Positions 1 to 10,711 of a stretch of DNA of 64,000 bases are shown here, piece by piece. Both the position numbers and the translations under genes were made by a program. Origin of the DNA: Aporrectodea caliginosa (Eukaryota > Annelida > Clitellata > Crassiclitellata > Lumbricidae); NCBI GenBank assembly GCA_020284085.1, contig JACEVL010006447.1, forward strand, positions 200,001 through 264,000, read 5' to 3'. Every line of letters starts with the position of its first letter. Position 1 is the first letter of the stretch. Under the pieces are notes generated by a model. It made no database searches, was not told where the DNA came from, and worked only from the letters and a program-made list of their open reading frames with translations.

Positions 1-490
1 GCACACACCGAAAATACTCACTTATTCTCCATGAAATCTGTTGGCTCAACCCACATCTGTTGGCTCCACAACCTGGAACACTCTTCCTTCTTACATACGT
101 CGAGCCGCCCACCTACGGCACTTTAAAAAATACAACATGCCTTCCTAGTTAATAGAACTTAGATAACCCACCCTGCCGGATATTCTTTTTCACTGTTAGT
201 TAAGGTTTTCTTTCTTTTCTTTAATTTATAGTGCTGGAATCTAGTTGAGCATTTACTTTGTACTATGTACTATACTGTTAGCTTTGCTGTACGAAACTTG
301 ATGTTGCGCTGTTGGTCAAGGCTTTGGCTGGGCTGTCACTAATTAAGACTTTTGAAATGTTATTCTATAGGTGTCCCTAGTTAGTGAGATCTTGACTCCT
401 CTTGCGGCCAATCTTGAAATTTCATGTTGGAATGCTCTGTGATTTGACACGGCTTCAATAAAACAGTTTTGATTTGATTTGATTTAGATA
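1..490 (+). mobile_element. 3' end of a CR1/L2-type LINE
   Basis: Bases 71-148 read T-W-N-T-L-P-S-Y-I-R-R, then A-A-H-L-R-H-F-K-K-Y-N, ending at a TAG at 146-148. This matches the typical C-terminus of CR1/L2-family ORF2 proteins (WNSLP..IR....L..FK). A 3' UTR follows with 'AGGTGTCCCTAGTTAGTGAG', an AATAAA near 456 and a short TTTGA repeat tail to about 485. Upstream of 71 the same frame is interrupted, so only the 3' end survives here or the copy is frameshifted. The segment 5165-5325 shares the GTGTCCCTA..GATCTT..CTC portion of this UTR. LINE identity is well supported; the exact clade is inferred. Confidence 0.7.
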
Positions 491-1360
491 AAGTAGGGTC
501 AATTAATGTAGGATCTAATTGGTCGTTAATCAGAGGCTTACACCTGTGCTACTGCTCCAATCATTTTGTAGCCTTTGTCACTGGACGCATGGTGGAAGAA
601 GCGTCGGTCTTTCGTGTATTGTTATATTTGAATCTCACTGAGCCATACATAACGCACCATTTCTTGTTAACGTTTCCTCTTCTTGCAATGCTGTTGTTTT
701 GTTTGAGCTTCAGTCGAAAAACTCCTTCAGCCCTAGAGCTATTCCGCGGAGAGACATATACTACGTGACAGTGATTGAGATGCGATGAATAAACAGATGC
801 CTCGATAGTCTCTGCTTGAGTGTATTTGTGTCTAGACAATGACTATAGCGCCCATCCAGTACCTCAAAATAGCTCTGCCTGCACCAGTCTAAGTGGCGTT
901 GAAAATAAGCGGATTTTGCTAAGATAACTAAAACCGGGGAGCACCCGCAGACATGTAAAGCCCAATCCGTAGCTGTTAGTAGACACCATGCATGTTCGGA
1001 GTTCGCTTACCACAACAAGCGATGAGGCTCGCGACACATAAGCTGACACACCAACAGTCCCTCGCAAATGGTAAAAGCAGTGCCCCATATGGTAGAAAAC
1101 ATGTCGCATATGGTAGAAAACATGTGCCCGGGCAATGACATCCCCTCGCCATCGGATCTTCAGAGGATTTATTTGCAGCCAGCAGTGGGTAACCTGCAGC
1201 AACACTGCAGAGAGCAGTCGGCACCAATCAAAAGATACATAACTACAGACTATAATTACATTTCCATTCCAAGCACGACCTGCTTTCTTCCCTATTGTTG
1301 CTGATTGCGGTTTGACATTCAGATTCAATAAAGGAATGAATATATATATATATATATATA
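491..1360. other. No gene recognised; small duplication and TA run
   Basis: No coding signal that I trust. An 18-bp motif beginning 'CATATGGTAGAAAACATG' occurs twice in tandem around 1085-1125. A TA dinucleotide run at about 1341-1360 leads directly into the mariner terminus. Confidence 0.6.
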
Positions 1361-2393
1361 CAGGGTGGCGCAAAGAAAGTGGGACCGCCTCGTGAAATCG
1401 TGTGCGAAACTATGTTTGGGGCGTTTTATTAAACTGTAAAATTATGGTGACCTAGGTGAATGATTACTGAGTTTCCAAGTAAATCCTGGAGTAAAATAAG
1501 TCTTAATCGACTTGCAAAAAATTGATGCTGATGGTACGACAGCGCGTAAATCGGGAAGCGGCCGTCCGAAGTTCGTTAGAACAGCACGAATATTCGGCGT
1601 GTGAGTGTACTGATTTGCAGCTAGCCTGAGCCAGGATGATGATCCTAACAGCCACAAGAGTCCACGGGAAATTAAAAGAGAAACTGGCATATAACGAAGA
1701 ACAGTGCAACGCATTATAAAGCAAGATTTGCAACTGCAACAGTACAAACGCGTAATAGGGCATTTTATAAACGAAAACTGCAAATTAAAACGCCTGCAGT
1801 GAAGTCAACAGTTACTTGGCAGATTTCCAAACGAGAGAAGTGTATGAAGCATTTGGTACAGATGTGAAGACATTTACTCTCGCCACACCGGTTAATTCTC
1901 AAAATGATCGTGCTTATTCTGATGCAAGAAAGAAAGAACAAGTTCCAGCAACGAGACTCGTACGCGAACGTGAACATTTAATTCATGGTATCATGGTTTC
2001 GGTTGGTGTGTCTCGGATGGGAAAAACCAGTGTGGTGTTTGTTGAACCTGGAGCGAAAGTGAACAGTGAGCATAATTGTGATCACGTCTTAATACAAGGA
2101 TTGCTTCCAGATATTCGAGCTGCAATCGTCAAAGCTGGACACTGCAACAGGACGTTGAAAGTGGCAAAAATGCTCTCAGCGGTTTATAAACAGAAGCATT
2201 GACCAATTTGACCAGTGGCGCAGACGTTTAGAAAAAACTGTTGAGCACCGAAGACGATACATTGAATTTAATTTATGATTTTGTATAAATTAGCATTTGG
2301 CAACAATTTACTTGTTTTTCTTAGAAGAAAAAGTTAAAAAAATTTATTATTTGAAATTATATTAGGCGGTCCCACTTTCTTTGCGCCACCCTG
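1361..2393 (+). mobile_element. Internally deleted mariner/Tc1-type DNA transposon
   Basis: The element is bounded by a perfect 30-bp terminal inverted repeat, starting 'CAGGGTGGCGCAAAGAAAGT' at 1361 and present in reverse complement at 2364-2393. It is flanked on both sides by TA (1359-1360 and 2394-2395), the target site used by IS630-Tc1-mariner elements. The interior carries a broken transposase gene, described separately. At 1033 bp it is shorter than the usual ~1.3 kb, which fits loss of part of the catalytic core. The identical inverted repeats mean the ends could still be recognised if a matching transposase exists elsewhere in the genome (inference). Confidence 0.95.
1515..2276 (+). 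pseudogene. Degenerate mariner-family transposase
   Basis: Several frames each keep a recognisable piece. About 1515-1585 encodes the linker motif G-S-G-R-P-K-F-V-R-T. About 1630-1760 encodes S-P-R-E-I-K-R-E-T-G-I, a stop where Ser is usual, then R-R-T-V-Q-R-I-I-K-Q-D-L (second helix-turn-helix). From about 1856 the frame reads T-D-V-K-T-F-T-L-A-T-P-V-N with the first catalytic Asp, then V-S-V-G-V-S-R-M-G-K-T and F-V-E-P-G-A-K-V-N. After L-L-P-D-I-R-A the expected Q-Q-D-G-A-P second-Asp block is missing. A shifted frame at about 2210-2276 restores the C-terminal D-Q-W-R-R-R-L-E motif. Stops, at least two frameshifts and a catalytic deletion make it inactive. Confidence 0.9.
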
Positions 2394-2395
2394 TA

Positions 2396-3130
2396 TACAT
2401 AATTTTATACTGTCGACTAGTTAGCTCACCCTTAAGACGAGCGTGTCTACTGGCGGCTCTACAGAGGGGAACTATATAGACAGAATGAGCCTGTTGTACC
2501 CCCTCTCCCCCTCTCCCCCCCGGTGGCTTTTAACTCGATCTATAATGAAGTCAGGTATTAATTTCTATATTTTCAAAGGGACGACCTACTTACTTGCTAA
2601 ACCTGATGCGCCAAACAATCCGATATTATTTTAATTGTGTTATTTTCACAGACAGTACTGACTTACTTGCTTAGACTCTTTATACTTTGCATGACGGCTT
2701 TTCTTTACCTTCTCATATTTTGCACATTTGATTTGTTTTCGGTTCGTGGTTGTCGTCATTTCTGACACTCGGTCAATTTGCTGCAAGATGAACGATATTC
2801 AGCAGATGTTCAGTATCCAAAAAACAGGGCTATATAAGTGCAGATGATTCTCGGCGCACCAACTGCTCGCAAATGGCTTCACAAATGAGCGCTTCCACGC
2901 CGATTAATCGGCATCGGTAGCTTCTCAGGACACGATAAACTCATCGCTCTAATGGAGAGCAAGCTGCCAGACGACGTTCTAAAATTCGAAATGCATGGAG
3001 AAAGGATAATTATAAATCTCAGGTGAGTAAAGCCGTGAGATTGTTATAATGATTTACAAAGTTCTCGTAGTTGAGCGATCAGTCTTATTATTTTGGTTGT
3101 CGGTCAAATCCGGTGTGGCCCGACGGAGCT
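2396..3130. other. Nothing recognised
   Basis: There is a C-rich stretch at about 2498-2522 and no supported gene or repeat. Confidence 0.5.
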
Positions 3131-3240
3131 GTGTAAAACCCGACTCCGCCTGACCCAGTTGGATAAAAACCGACTCCGGGGTCTCCGCCTGACCCAGTTG
3201 GATAAAAACCGACTACGCCTGACCCAGTTGGGTAAAACTC
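3131..3240 (+). repeat. Short minisatellite, about 3 units of ~31 bp
   Basis: The phrase 'CGCCTGACCCAGTTGG' recurs three times, each followed by G(A/G)TAAAA and a CCGACT-type junction. The units differ by a few substitutions and a small insertion. Confidence 0.8.
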
Positions 3241-3657
3241 AGCCCTGTGCTACTGTACAGCAACACCACAGACTACCAACAAAACTACCAACAAAACCAT
3301 AGAGGTCCTCATATTGATTGTATAATTTCCGAAATAGGCCTAGATAGACGACTCACTGTCCAATCTCGTAATTGTAATGATTGGTATACAGTTATTAACG
3401 ACTAAGCATAAGTCTTTCTTAAATTGTGAAAAAATTGAATCTTTTGCACTTTTGTTTAGCAGTAGGCCTTATGTTAAAGACCTCGACCATGAAATTTTTC
3501 ATGCAAAGCGTTTCTTACAGCGTTTCGTTTCATGGCCAAACGATGTGGCTAAAATGTTAGACATAGATTGTTTTCTAGAACCCTTTGAACTTGGTAAAAC
3601 ATCAGCAGCCTATGAGCGAAGCTTTCTTCTTTAAAATTACTTTAATTCATTCATTCA
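3241..3657. other. Unassigned; open frame of 85 codons, function unknown
   Basis: An open frame at 3377-3634 (+) encodes a leucine- and phenylalanine-rich 85-residue peptide with no motif I recognise. In AT-rich non-coding DNA an open stretch of this length can arise by chance, and no splice or start context supports it. Confidence 0.4.
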
Positions 3658-3725
3658 TTCAAAAATTTATATAGCGCTCCTTCAAGGTAACTACTCAGAA
3701 GCGCTCCCAACTCCAGCCCGGGTAA
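3655..3725 (-). mobile_element. SINE 3'-tail fragment
   Basis: 'TTATATAGCGCT' followed by a CTTCAAGG spacer and 'AGAAGCGCTCCCAACTC' matches the tail of the full SINE at 25060-25300 (tail on the plus strand: TTATAGCGCC ... GGCGCTCCCGAC). The head with the polymerase III promoter is absent, as in a 5'-truncated copy. Confidence 0.65.
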
Positions 3726-3924
3726 AAAGGTAAGTTTTAAAACGTGTCTAGGAATCACTATGTCTGATATATTCGTTTAATCAGCATAGGAATGCTTTCA
3801 TTTGACTCTGTTCCTGCAGTGTCCATTAACATAGATACATTTGGGAACTGCATGGTTTGACTCTAGGCGTGACGGTCGTTAACTTCCACTTCACTGAAGT
3901 GCAAGCATTCGTAATCGTGACCGT

Positions 3925-3990
3925 AAATTTGTATAGCGCCACTTCAAGAGAAACCCCTGAGAGGCGCTCCCGGCCTCACTCCACCAAACC
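3925..3990 (-). mobile_element. SINE 3'-tail fragment
   Basis: 'TTGTATAGCGCCACTTCAAG' then 'TGAGAGGCGCTCCCGGCC', the same tail as at 3655 and 25060. The AGCGCC and GGCGCT arms can pair as a stem. Confidence 0.65.
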
Positions 3991-4076
3991 GCGATCGAAA
4001 TAAAGACCAAGAAGTTCATAACGGTGGTTGCTAGGCGACCTAGTCCAGAAACATGGACCGTCGGACCGACCACAAC

Positions 4077-4674
4077 TAGTGTTGTTTTAGTTTTGCCTCG
4101 AGTTTTAGTTTCAGTTATTATTAGTTTCACATCCTAGGTGTTTCGGTTATTATTAGTTTTAGTCATTTCGCCAAGTTTAGTTTTAGTTGTTATTAGTTTC
4201 ACATCCTAGGTGTTTTAGTTTAAGTTGTTTATCCGAGTTCGGCAATTCTTTTCCAGTGCGCATACAGCTTTCGCACCAACAATGCCTTCGCTACAATCTG
4301 TTTCTAATCAATACTTAAAATAGTCTCATATTCCACTAGTTTTAGGTCTACCACCTAAAACTTAGATCCGACATCTGAAAAATCCAAGGATCGGAGATTA
4401 CCGAACAAACTGCTGATTAATAATTATTAAACGCGTACATGTATATCCAAAAACATTGAATAGCCTGAGACACTAGGTTTTCGTTCTGTGTTTTCGCTTA
4501 GGTTTTCGTTACGAGTTGTCGTTATTATTAGTTTTCACTGGTTTAGTTTCAGTTTTTATTTCGTTATCGTTTTTCCTCTAGTTTTCGTTTTAGTTTTAGT
4601 TTCAGTTAACTATAACCTTTTATTTTCGTTAACGAAAGTTTTAGTTTTAGTTTTCGTTAACGAAAACAACACTA
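4077..4674. mobile_element. Non-autonomous hAT-like element (MITE), 598 bp
   Basis: The ends are inverted: 'TAGTGTTGTTTT' starts at 4077 and its reverse complement ends at 4674. Both sides are flanked by the identical 8-bp sequence ACCACAAC (4069-4076 and 4675-4682), the 8-bp target-site duplication expected of hAT transposons. The interior is low complexity, dominated by variants of TTTTAGTTTTCGTT, contains the palindrome TTTTCGTTAACGAAAA near the right end, and has a direct repeat including TAGTTTCACATCCTAGGTG. No transposase is encoded. The perfect duplication implies a fairly recent insertion; the superfamily rests on duplication length and TAG ends. Confidence 0.85.
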
Positions 4675-4839
4675 ACCACAACGAAGCTTTTATGGACACT
4701 GTGGAAGTTCGAGTCATAGCCTAGGGACAACCATGCAGGCTGTCTTACGTGATTGAGCGAAGGAATACAATGCCTGCTATGGATGGCACTGGAACACAAA
4801 GCTCCCTAAGATAGACTGCAAAACAATTAGGCATAAGCA

Positions 4840-5130
4840 TTAGGATCTTAAACTCAATGAGTTTTTTGCATAGACATGCAACCAGTGTAGTTCCTTCCGT
4901 ATAAAGCTAGATATATGCCCGAACTTAGGAATGCCGCCGATCAGGCGAGCCACGGCATTTAAAACAGATTGCAATTTATTGATGCGCGATAGGGTTAAGC
5001 GTAGATATAGCACTGTCATTGTCAACTCTGTTGCATGTGAATGCATGCCTCAGAGGACCTAATAATATGGAACCCTGTGGAAGACCAAAGGAGACCCCAA
5101 ATTAATCAGAACGGGAGGAACCAAAAACCT
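4840..5130 (-). pseudogene. CR1-type LINE reverse-transcriptase fragment
   Basis: Read on the minus strand from 5130, one frame gives G-S-S-R-S-D, a stop, then F-G-V-S-F-G-L-P-Q-G-S-I-L-L-G-P-L. That is the reverse-transcriptase block usually written GVPQGSVLGPLLF. After a gap that lacks the catalytic Y-A-D-D block, 5046-4840 encodes I-N-K-L-Q-S-V-L-N-A-V-A-R-L-I, then H-I-S-S-F-I-R-K-E-L-H-W-L, the C-terminal part of the same domain. The stop and the internal deletion make this a dead fragment. Its orientation is opposite to the LINE ends at 1-490 and 5165-5325. Confidence 0.85.
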
Positions 5131-5136
5131 CAGACT

Positions 5137-5160
5137 AGCTGTATATATATATATATATAC
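5137..5160. repeat. TA microsatellite
   Basis: A short alternating TA run between two LINE fragments. Confidence 0.9.
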
Positions 5161-5164
5161 ATAT

Positions 5165-5325
5165 TCTATTGAAATTATAGAGGTGTCCCTACTTAACGGG
5201 ATCTTTGATCCCTTGGCCTTCCCTTGTGGCATTCAACAATCCATACTTAAAAGTGCAGTCTGATTTGTAATATTATTGTTTATCGTTGTTTGGCTACAAA
5301 TAAACGATTGATTGATTGATTGATA
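5165..5325 (+). mobile_element. LINE 3' end with ATTG tail
   Basis: 'AGGTGTCCCTACTTAACGGG' and the following ATCTTTGATCCC resemble the UTR of the LINE end at 1-490. The segment ends in AATAAACG plus four ATTG/GATT repeats at about 5303-5322, a microsatellite tail typical of CR1/L2 and RTE-type LINEs instead of poly(A). No coding sequence remains. Confidence 0.65.
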
Positions 5326-6111
5326 GTTTATATATCTTACTTTGGACTATAGAGTGATTCTGTTTTCAACCGTCTTAACTTGATTCCGTCTTTGATTTTC
5401 CGTCTTGATTTTGTTGATTGAAGAATTAATCTCCAATACAGATATCTTGTCAATGCGACTCTGTGCGTTGCCTAAACCGAGAATGTTTAGGCAAAGCATC
5501 CAATTACTAATTGATGCGCTCTTTCCCCGTGCCTTCTTGTGTCCCCCGTGCTGTTGGGAAAACTTAGAGTCACCACTGCAGCACTGGAGGCACACGGGAC
5601 CTCAGTACTATAGATATCCGACATCGTTCAGAACACTCTGAAACGAAAAGAGAAATAACTTTAAGAACGCATCCTAGGCCACATTATAAGTCTGAACGAA
5701 CGAAACTTATCGAGTGAAACCGCATATATGACCAAGCAATTCATAAAAAAATGACTCGCTAGAGAAATTGCGGTGATCCAGGCCAGGTGTAGAGATATTT
5801 CTTGTAAATGTTGGAGCTCTGGTTGATCAACCATTAGCAAACTAGTATTGCTTTTATTCTATGTCTGCCTTTCAAGAATTATTCATTTGGCATCTGGTCA
5901 TGATTTAAACACGTTTGAGGCAAGTTTTAATCACCTTCGTTGATTTTCAATATTAGATTCGTCAATTTTATTATAACTGCTGTCGTGATCACAAGCGAGT
6001 GGATAATAACAGCCACAAGAGATACATCTATTGTCATCTTCGTCGTCATTACAAGAATTGAAGAATTACCTCCGATGGTAACTTGAATGGCTGCGTGTGT
6101 TTTTGTCTGAT
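5326..6111. other. Nothing recognised
   Basis: Unique-looking, moderately AT-rich sequence without a supportable gene, RNA or repeat. Confidence 0.5.
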
Positions 6112-6206
6112 TTACACACACACACACACACAACCACACACACGCGCACGCACACACACAAGCATACACACATACATACACACACAATACACACGCACGC
6201 ACACAC
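6112..6206. repeat. Imperfect CA/TG microsatellite
   Basis: CACACA runs interrupted by ACGCGCACGC, CATACATA and AATACACACG segments. Confidence 0.9.
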
Positions 6207-7059
6207 GTAAGCACACTAATTCCGAGTAATTATTGTCTCCTGTTCAGTAGTTCCCAGACGACGTCGTCTGTGCTTTGCAGAAGGCGATGGACTTGAATAC
6301 CACAATATTCGCTAGGTGGCGCAACAGTTGCAGTCAACCGAAGAGCTTCTGCGATAGACCAAGTAAAGTCTATCCTCTAGGGTAGTGACCAAAATTATTA
6401 ATGAGGGCAACACCTCCCTGTGTGCTGCAGCCAGATGTTTCAGAGGTCAGGCCATTTAAGCCGGGTGCACTATAATTATTCTGTTATCCATCATTCTTCT
6501 GCTGTCTTTGCAGCAGCACCTGCTACTTTGTCAGCTCTGGATCGATATGGGTATGTGACCTGTGACCAGAGTGTAGGCTACGTTACTGTCACGTCCCAGG
6601 TCAAACACTGATCTCCCTCCCATGCGATACTGCGATAGGGTTGTTCCATTGAGTCATTTTGAGTGTAAGATCTTATAAATACAACCCATAGGCCACACGA
6701 AATCATTCATTAGAGTGTCTTGTGGTTCAACCAGTACATTCACCAGTTAGAAGAGTATATTTAAAATGTACCGTGGAACGCCGATCAATGACAAACCAAT
6801 CAACCACGACACTCAATGACGTTATGTATCAGATACGTCACGCCAAAGGCGGGAACCCACCGGCCAGTCGCAAGTAAGTCAACAAACCGATGACTTATCG
6901 ATATCACTGATCAACAAGCATTTTGCTGTTGGGATTCTAACACCTGTTCCTAACTAAATTTAATATGCTGATTCCAAATCCGGAAACCGTTTTTGTCTAT
7001 TGTCCAGTTTTTAAGTTATAAAGTTTCTCGGATTCTTTAAGTTTTATATGCCTACATTA
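6207..7059. other. Nothing recognised
   Basis: No gene or repeat that I can support. Confidence 0.5.
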
Positions 7060-7896
7060 ACACTGCGCAACAAAAAAAAATATTTGTTGTTTGCTACTCA
7101 GAACTTTTTAACTGTTCTTGGCTAAATTTTGGGCGCTGATTTCAAATATGAAATCGAAATTTGTCTAGCACGTCAGGTTTATTAGGTACGCATAAGTGAG
7201 GTTCTACACAATTGCGGATTCTCAACTCATACTATCAGTGAAAACACAGTTTAAAAATGTATGAGGCATTTGCTTTTGTGCTTGCTCTCAACTAAATTTT
7301 GGATGCTGATTTCAAATATGAAATTGAAATTTGGCTAGCACGTCAGGTTTTTGAGGTACGCGTCGCATAGTTCATACTGCAAATGTACCGCATTAATTTT
7401 CGGTTATGTATAACCTGACTGATGCGTACCTAAAAACCTGACAAGCTAGCCAAATTTTGATTTCATATTTGAAATCAGCGTCCAAATTTTAACTAAGAAC
7501 AAATGTGAAAGCAAATGCCTGGCATTTTGTGATACAGTTTTGATACTTTGCTTTCGCTTACAGTATAGGCCTATATGAGCTGAGAATTCGCAATTGTGTA
7601 GAACTTCACTGAAGCGTAGCTGAAAAACTAGACCTGCCATCCAAATTTCGATTTCATATTTGAAACCAGCATCCAAAAATTTAGCTAAGAACAAGCACAA
7701 AATCCTATTCTTCATACATTTTTAATATGAGTTGAGAGTTCGCAATTGTGTAGAACCTCACCTATGCGTACCTAAAAAATCCTGACGTGCTAGCCAAATT
7801 TCGATTTCATATTTGAAATCAGCGCCCCAAATTTAGCTAAGAACAGTTCTAAAGTTCTGAGCAGCAAACAAAAAATATTATTTTGTTGGTCAGTGT
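7060..7896. mobile_element. Fold-back element with long inverted arms
   Basis: The left end 'ACACTGCGCAACAAAA' and the reverse complement of the right end 'ACACTGACCAACAAAA' agree at 14 of 16 positions. Each arm contains diverged copies of a ~100-190-bp module around 'ATTTCAAATATGAAAT' followed by GCTAGCACGTCAGG, TAGGTACGCATAAGTGAGG and TCTACACAATTGCG. Two modules are direct (near 7130 and 7300) and three are inverted (near 7460, 7650 and 7810), so the whole 837 bp can fold back on itself. Open frames inside are by-products of the module. The target duplication is unclear; TA may flank the element imperfectly. Confidence 0.75.
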
Positions 7897-8537
7897 ATTA
7901 CTCAACAGTCGAAAAATTAGGCTAACGATATCTAAGTTTTCTCTATATAAATCTTTATATATATATATACATATATATTATATATATTATATATATATAT
8001 CACTGCAGAATTTCTGTATGCTAATAAGCAATATCCTTGTCACAAGCCATGAAAAAAACTGCCTTGACTATCCTTGTAATATTAATGTATTAAAAACTAT
8101 CTGCCACTGCAGCAGCCCTATATCTTTAAACATTGTCTGTCTGGGGTTTCCGCTGTATGGTTTCGTCTGCAGCTGTCGAAAGACTTCATCGACGGCCGTC
8201 CGATTATTAGGCTATACCGTGCTTGCTGATAGCGTTCTCTGCTCTTGCATTTTCTCTAATCCATTAATAAGACGGTCGAATGGATTTACCGGTCCTGGCC
8301 AAATCGTTTTGCGGTGCACTGAACTGCATCATGTCTAAGCGGAGTAGAAGCTGGATTGGACTTAATGTCAACTCGATGACTGCCTGCCTGCGCTGGATGA
8401 CCTTGATTTGAACTGTCTAGGATGATCTCCGAATCGAGGACGATGACTGATTGAATGGCAACATATGGAGGAAGGTTCAATTATGAAGCTAAGGACACTT
8501 ACTCAGTTTGTCACTCGACTTTCTAGCTTGCGTGGTT
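7897..8537. other. AT-rich sequence; no supportable gene
   Basis: A TA-rich stretch lies at about 7955-8000. The open frame at 7883-8338 starts in the fold-back element, crosses this TA run and shows no recognisable domain, so I do not call it a gene. Confidence 0.5.
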
Positions 8538-8748
8538 CTTCTGCGGCGGAAGATTCCGACAAGCAGCGCATGTAGAAATTACTTCTGTGGCGAAAGGTCT
8601 TTTAGCATGTTTTTATAATGACGACCCTAACCCTAACCCTGAGCCTAGCTGACCCTCACGACGCCTAATCTGACCATAACTGACCCTCACGACGTCATTT
8701 GATAGGAAGTAACGAATTGTCTTGAAAATATTACTTCCGCCGCAGAAG
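8538..8748. mobile_element. Candidate 211-bp MITE with perfect 15-bp ends
   Basis: 'CTTCTGCGGCGGAAG' at 8538-8552 is repeated as its exact reverse complement at 8734-8748. The interior contains a telomere-type run CCCTAACCCTAACCCT (8625-8640) and two direct copies of 'CTGACCCTCACGACG'. No clear target duplication is visible and no protein is encoded, so transposon status is inferred from the inverted ends alone. Confidence 0.5.
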
Positions 8749-10114
8749 ATTTTTCTTTCTCGGTTTAGGTCAAGTTGCAATACAATGCCATCATATTAAC
8801 ATTGTTCAATGAAGGCAATTGAACCAAATAATTGCAAGTAGTTTATAAACGATAAATAATTATAATCACTTATATTTACGTTTCTTTAAATTGAATTTAT
8901 ATAGGTCAAGAATAACCTGAAAAATTTAAAATATATAAAAACATTGACACTTTTAACAGTTTTGTGTTTGAAATAAGCGTATAGCTGAAAACGGATCCGA
9001 GAACGCTAACAACAGGCTCCATATCATGTTGGGATCCGCGCCAGACACCTTAATGGCGGAGGCGAGCGCTGAGGTTGACGTGATAGGTTGCTTTCGGCAC
9101 CCCCGTTGGTCCCCCGTGCCAACAATTTAAAACTTTGCCCCTTACAAAATTCTTCCCCTCCCAAAAAAAGAATTCCTGCGGTCGCCCACGATCACACATG
9201 TACTTTGGGGTCTGCCGGACACTATTGCCACTACGATAAATCGATTCCTTGACCTTGATAATGTTAAATTTGATGCTTCGTTTGTTTTTGTAGCTTACCT
9301 ATGACCTGATATATACTGTTTTCTGTGTTGGCGCTTCAATTACCGGCCGCCATCTTACGTTAAAATGCATTTTTGAGGGGGTGACGGTCGGATCGCGTGG
9401 ATCCTACCGAAAACTATTACCATATGACCAAACCTAAGTACACAGAAAGTTTGGTGCTTTGTCCAACCGGTCCCCTTCATCTTGCTAACAGCCCTCACTA
9501 TGTCGAAAGATTTCAATCAGAAGAAGGATGCAATAAGCGACTAATTTTTTAGTCTATACATGTACGTCTAGTTTATGCCATTGCCAAGCCCTGTAAGTGA
9601 TAGCAGTGTAAGGAAAAGCAATGAAAGCGGTGATACCATGCAGGTGGTCGGTAAGATAAGATACGTTTCCTTAATCAAAATGCTTCGAATTACGCTTCAG
9701 TCATTATCTTGTCACAGGAGGTCAAGAATGGGAGCTGTAGCATGGTCAGCCAGTTAATGTACCGATGCAGATAGAAAGAAGTCGAGAGATGGAAAGTAAT
9801 AGAAGATAAATGTATGACCACTTATATTCACATGAGTTTTGAAATTGCCAGCTATGATCAGGTTGGTCAAAGAAACAATGCCAGAAATTCGGCTACAAAA
9901 TCGTTCATAATTTCAATAAAACAATCTTGCTGTGAAAGTGATGGAGGTCGATATAAATTTAAGAGTATGATCTGTTTGTTGCCCAAGATGAAAGAAGCCG
10001 TTGTAACACCTCAAAAAGTGGTATATAGTACGATACACATTGAGATAAAGACGGATTTGTAAGGAAGTGAACTGCAGCACTGTTGCCGTTGACATGTCTT
10101 TATATAATAATTAT
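8749..10114. other. Nothing recognised
   Basis: Mixed-composition sequence. Short open frames at 9575-9757 and 9814-10062 show no motif. A TA-rich run follows at about 10105-10145. Confidence 0.5.
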
Positions 10115-10460
10115 TAATTATATATAATATATATATATATATATGGTCGCTTTAATGAAAAAGACATGTTGACACACCGCAACAAGTTACAGGTTATAAA
10201 GAGGAGAATACTGTGAATGAATGAAAAAGGAAGAGTTAAAAAGTAAAACTAAGGATCATTAAAATGTTGGTAGAGCTACCGAGAACCCGAGTGAGTTATA
10301 GGGATAACCGTTCGTGGAGTGTTAAAAAATTCGATCGTTAATGGATGGAAAATTCGAGGACTTAAGCGGAGAGCGAGAGCGGAGAGCGTCCACACAGCAC
10401 ACCGGGCGCATTCCATGCGTCAGCTCCTGTCCCGGCTTCAACGATGAAGTAACCCCGTCA

Positions 10461-10711
10461 GGTCGAAGGTTGGAGCAGGTCACTGAAGTGGCGTTCCTCC
10501 ACAGGCCGCCGAACCTCGTTCGGCCAAAGGTGGCGGCAGTGGCTGTCGGCCACCGTGCTGGCGGTCGTCTGGTCACACTCCAGAAAACTACGACCCTCCG
10601 CCATCAGCCCAGACAGCCGCCCACACAAGGAACGAAGGTTGGAGCACGTCACTGTGGTGGAGATGATGGTTGCGTACACAGGATGATCGTTGTTCCTCCA
10701 CAGACGGCCGA
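10461..10711. repeat. Two diverged direct repeats
   Basis: 'AAGGTTGGAGCAGGTCACTG' (near 10466) and AAGGTTGGAGCACGTCACTG (near 10636) are each followed by GTTCCTCCACAG and a GCCG-rich stretch. The second copy has a ~35-bp insertion. Open frames in this GC-richer stretch on both strands (for example 10341-10772 +) reflect composition; none shows a known domain. Confidence 0.6.

Noticed and set aside
8625..8640. Telomere or chromosome end
   Set aside because: Only 16 bp of CCCTAA repeat inside ordinary sequence with inverted-repeat flanks.
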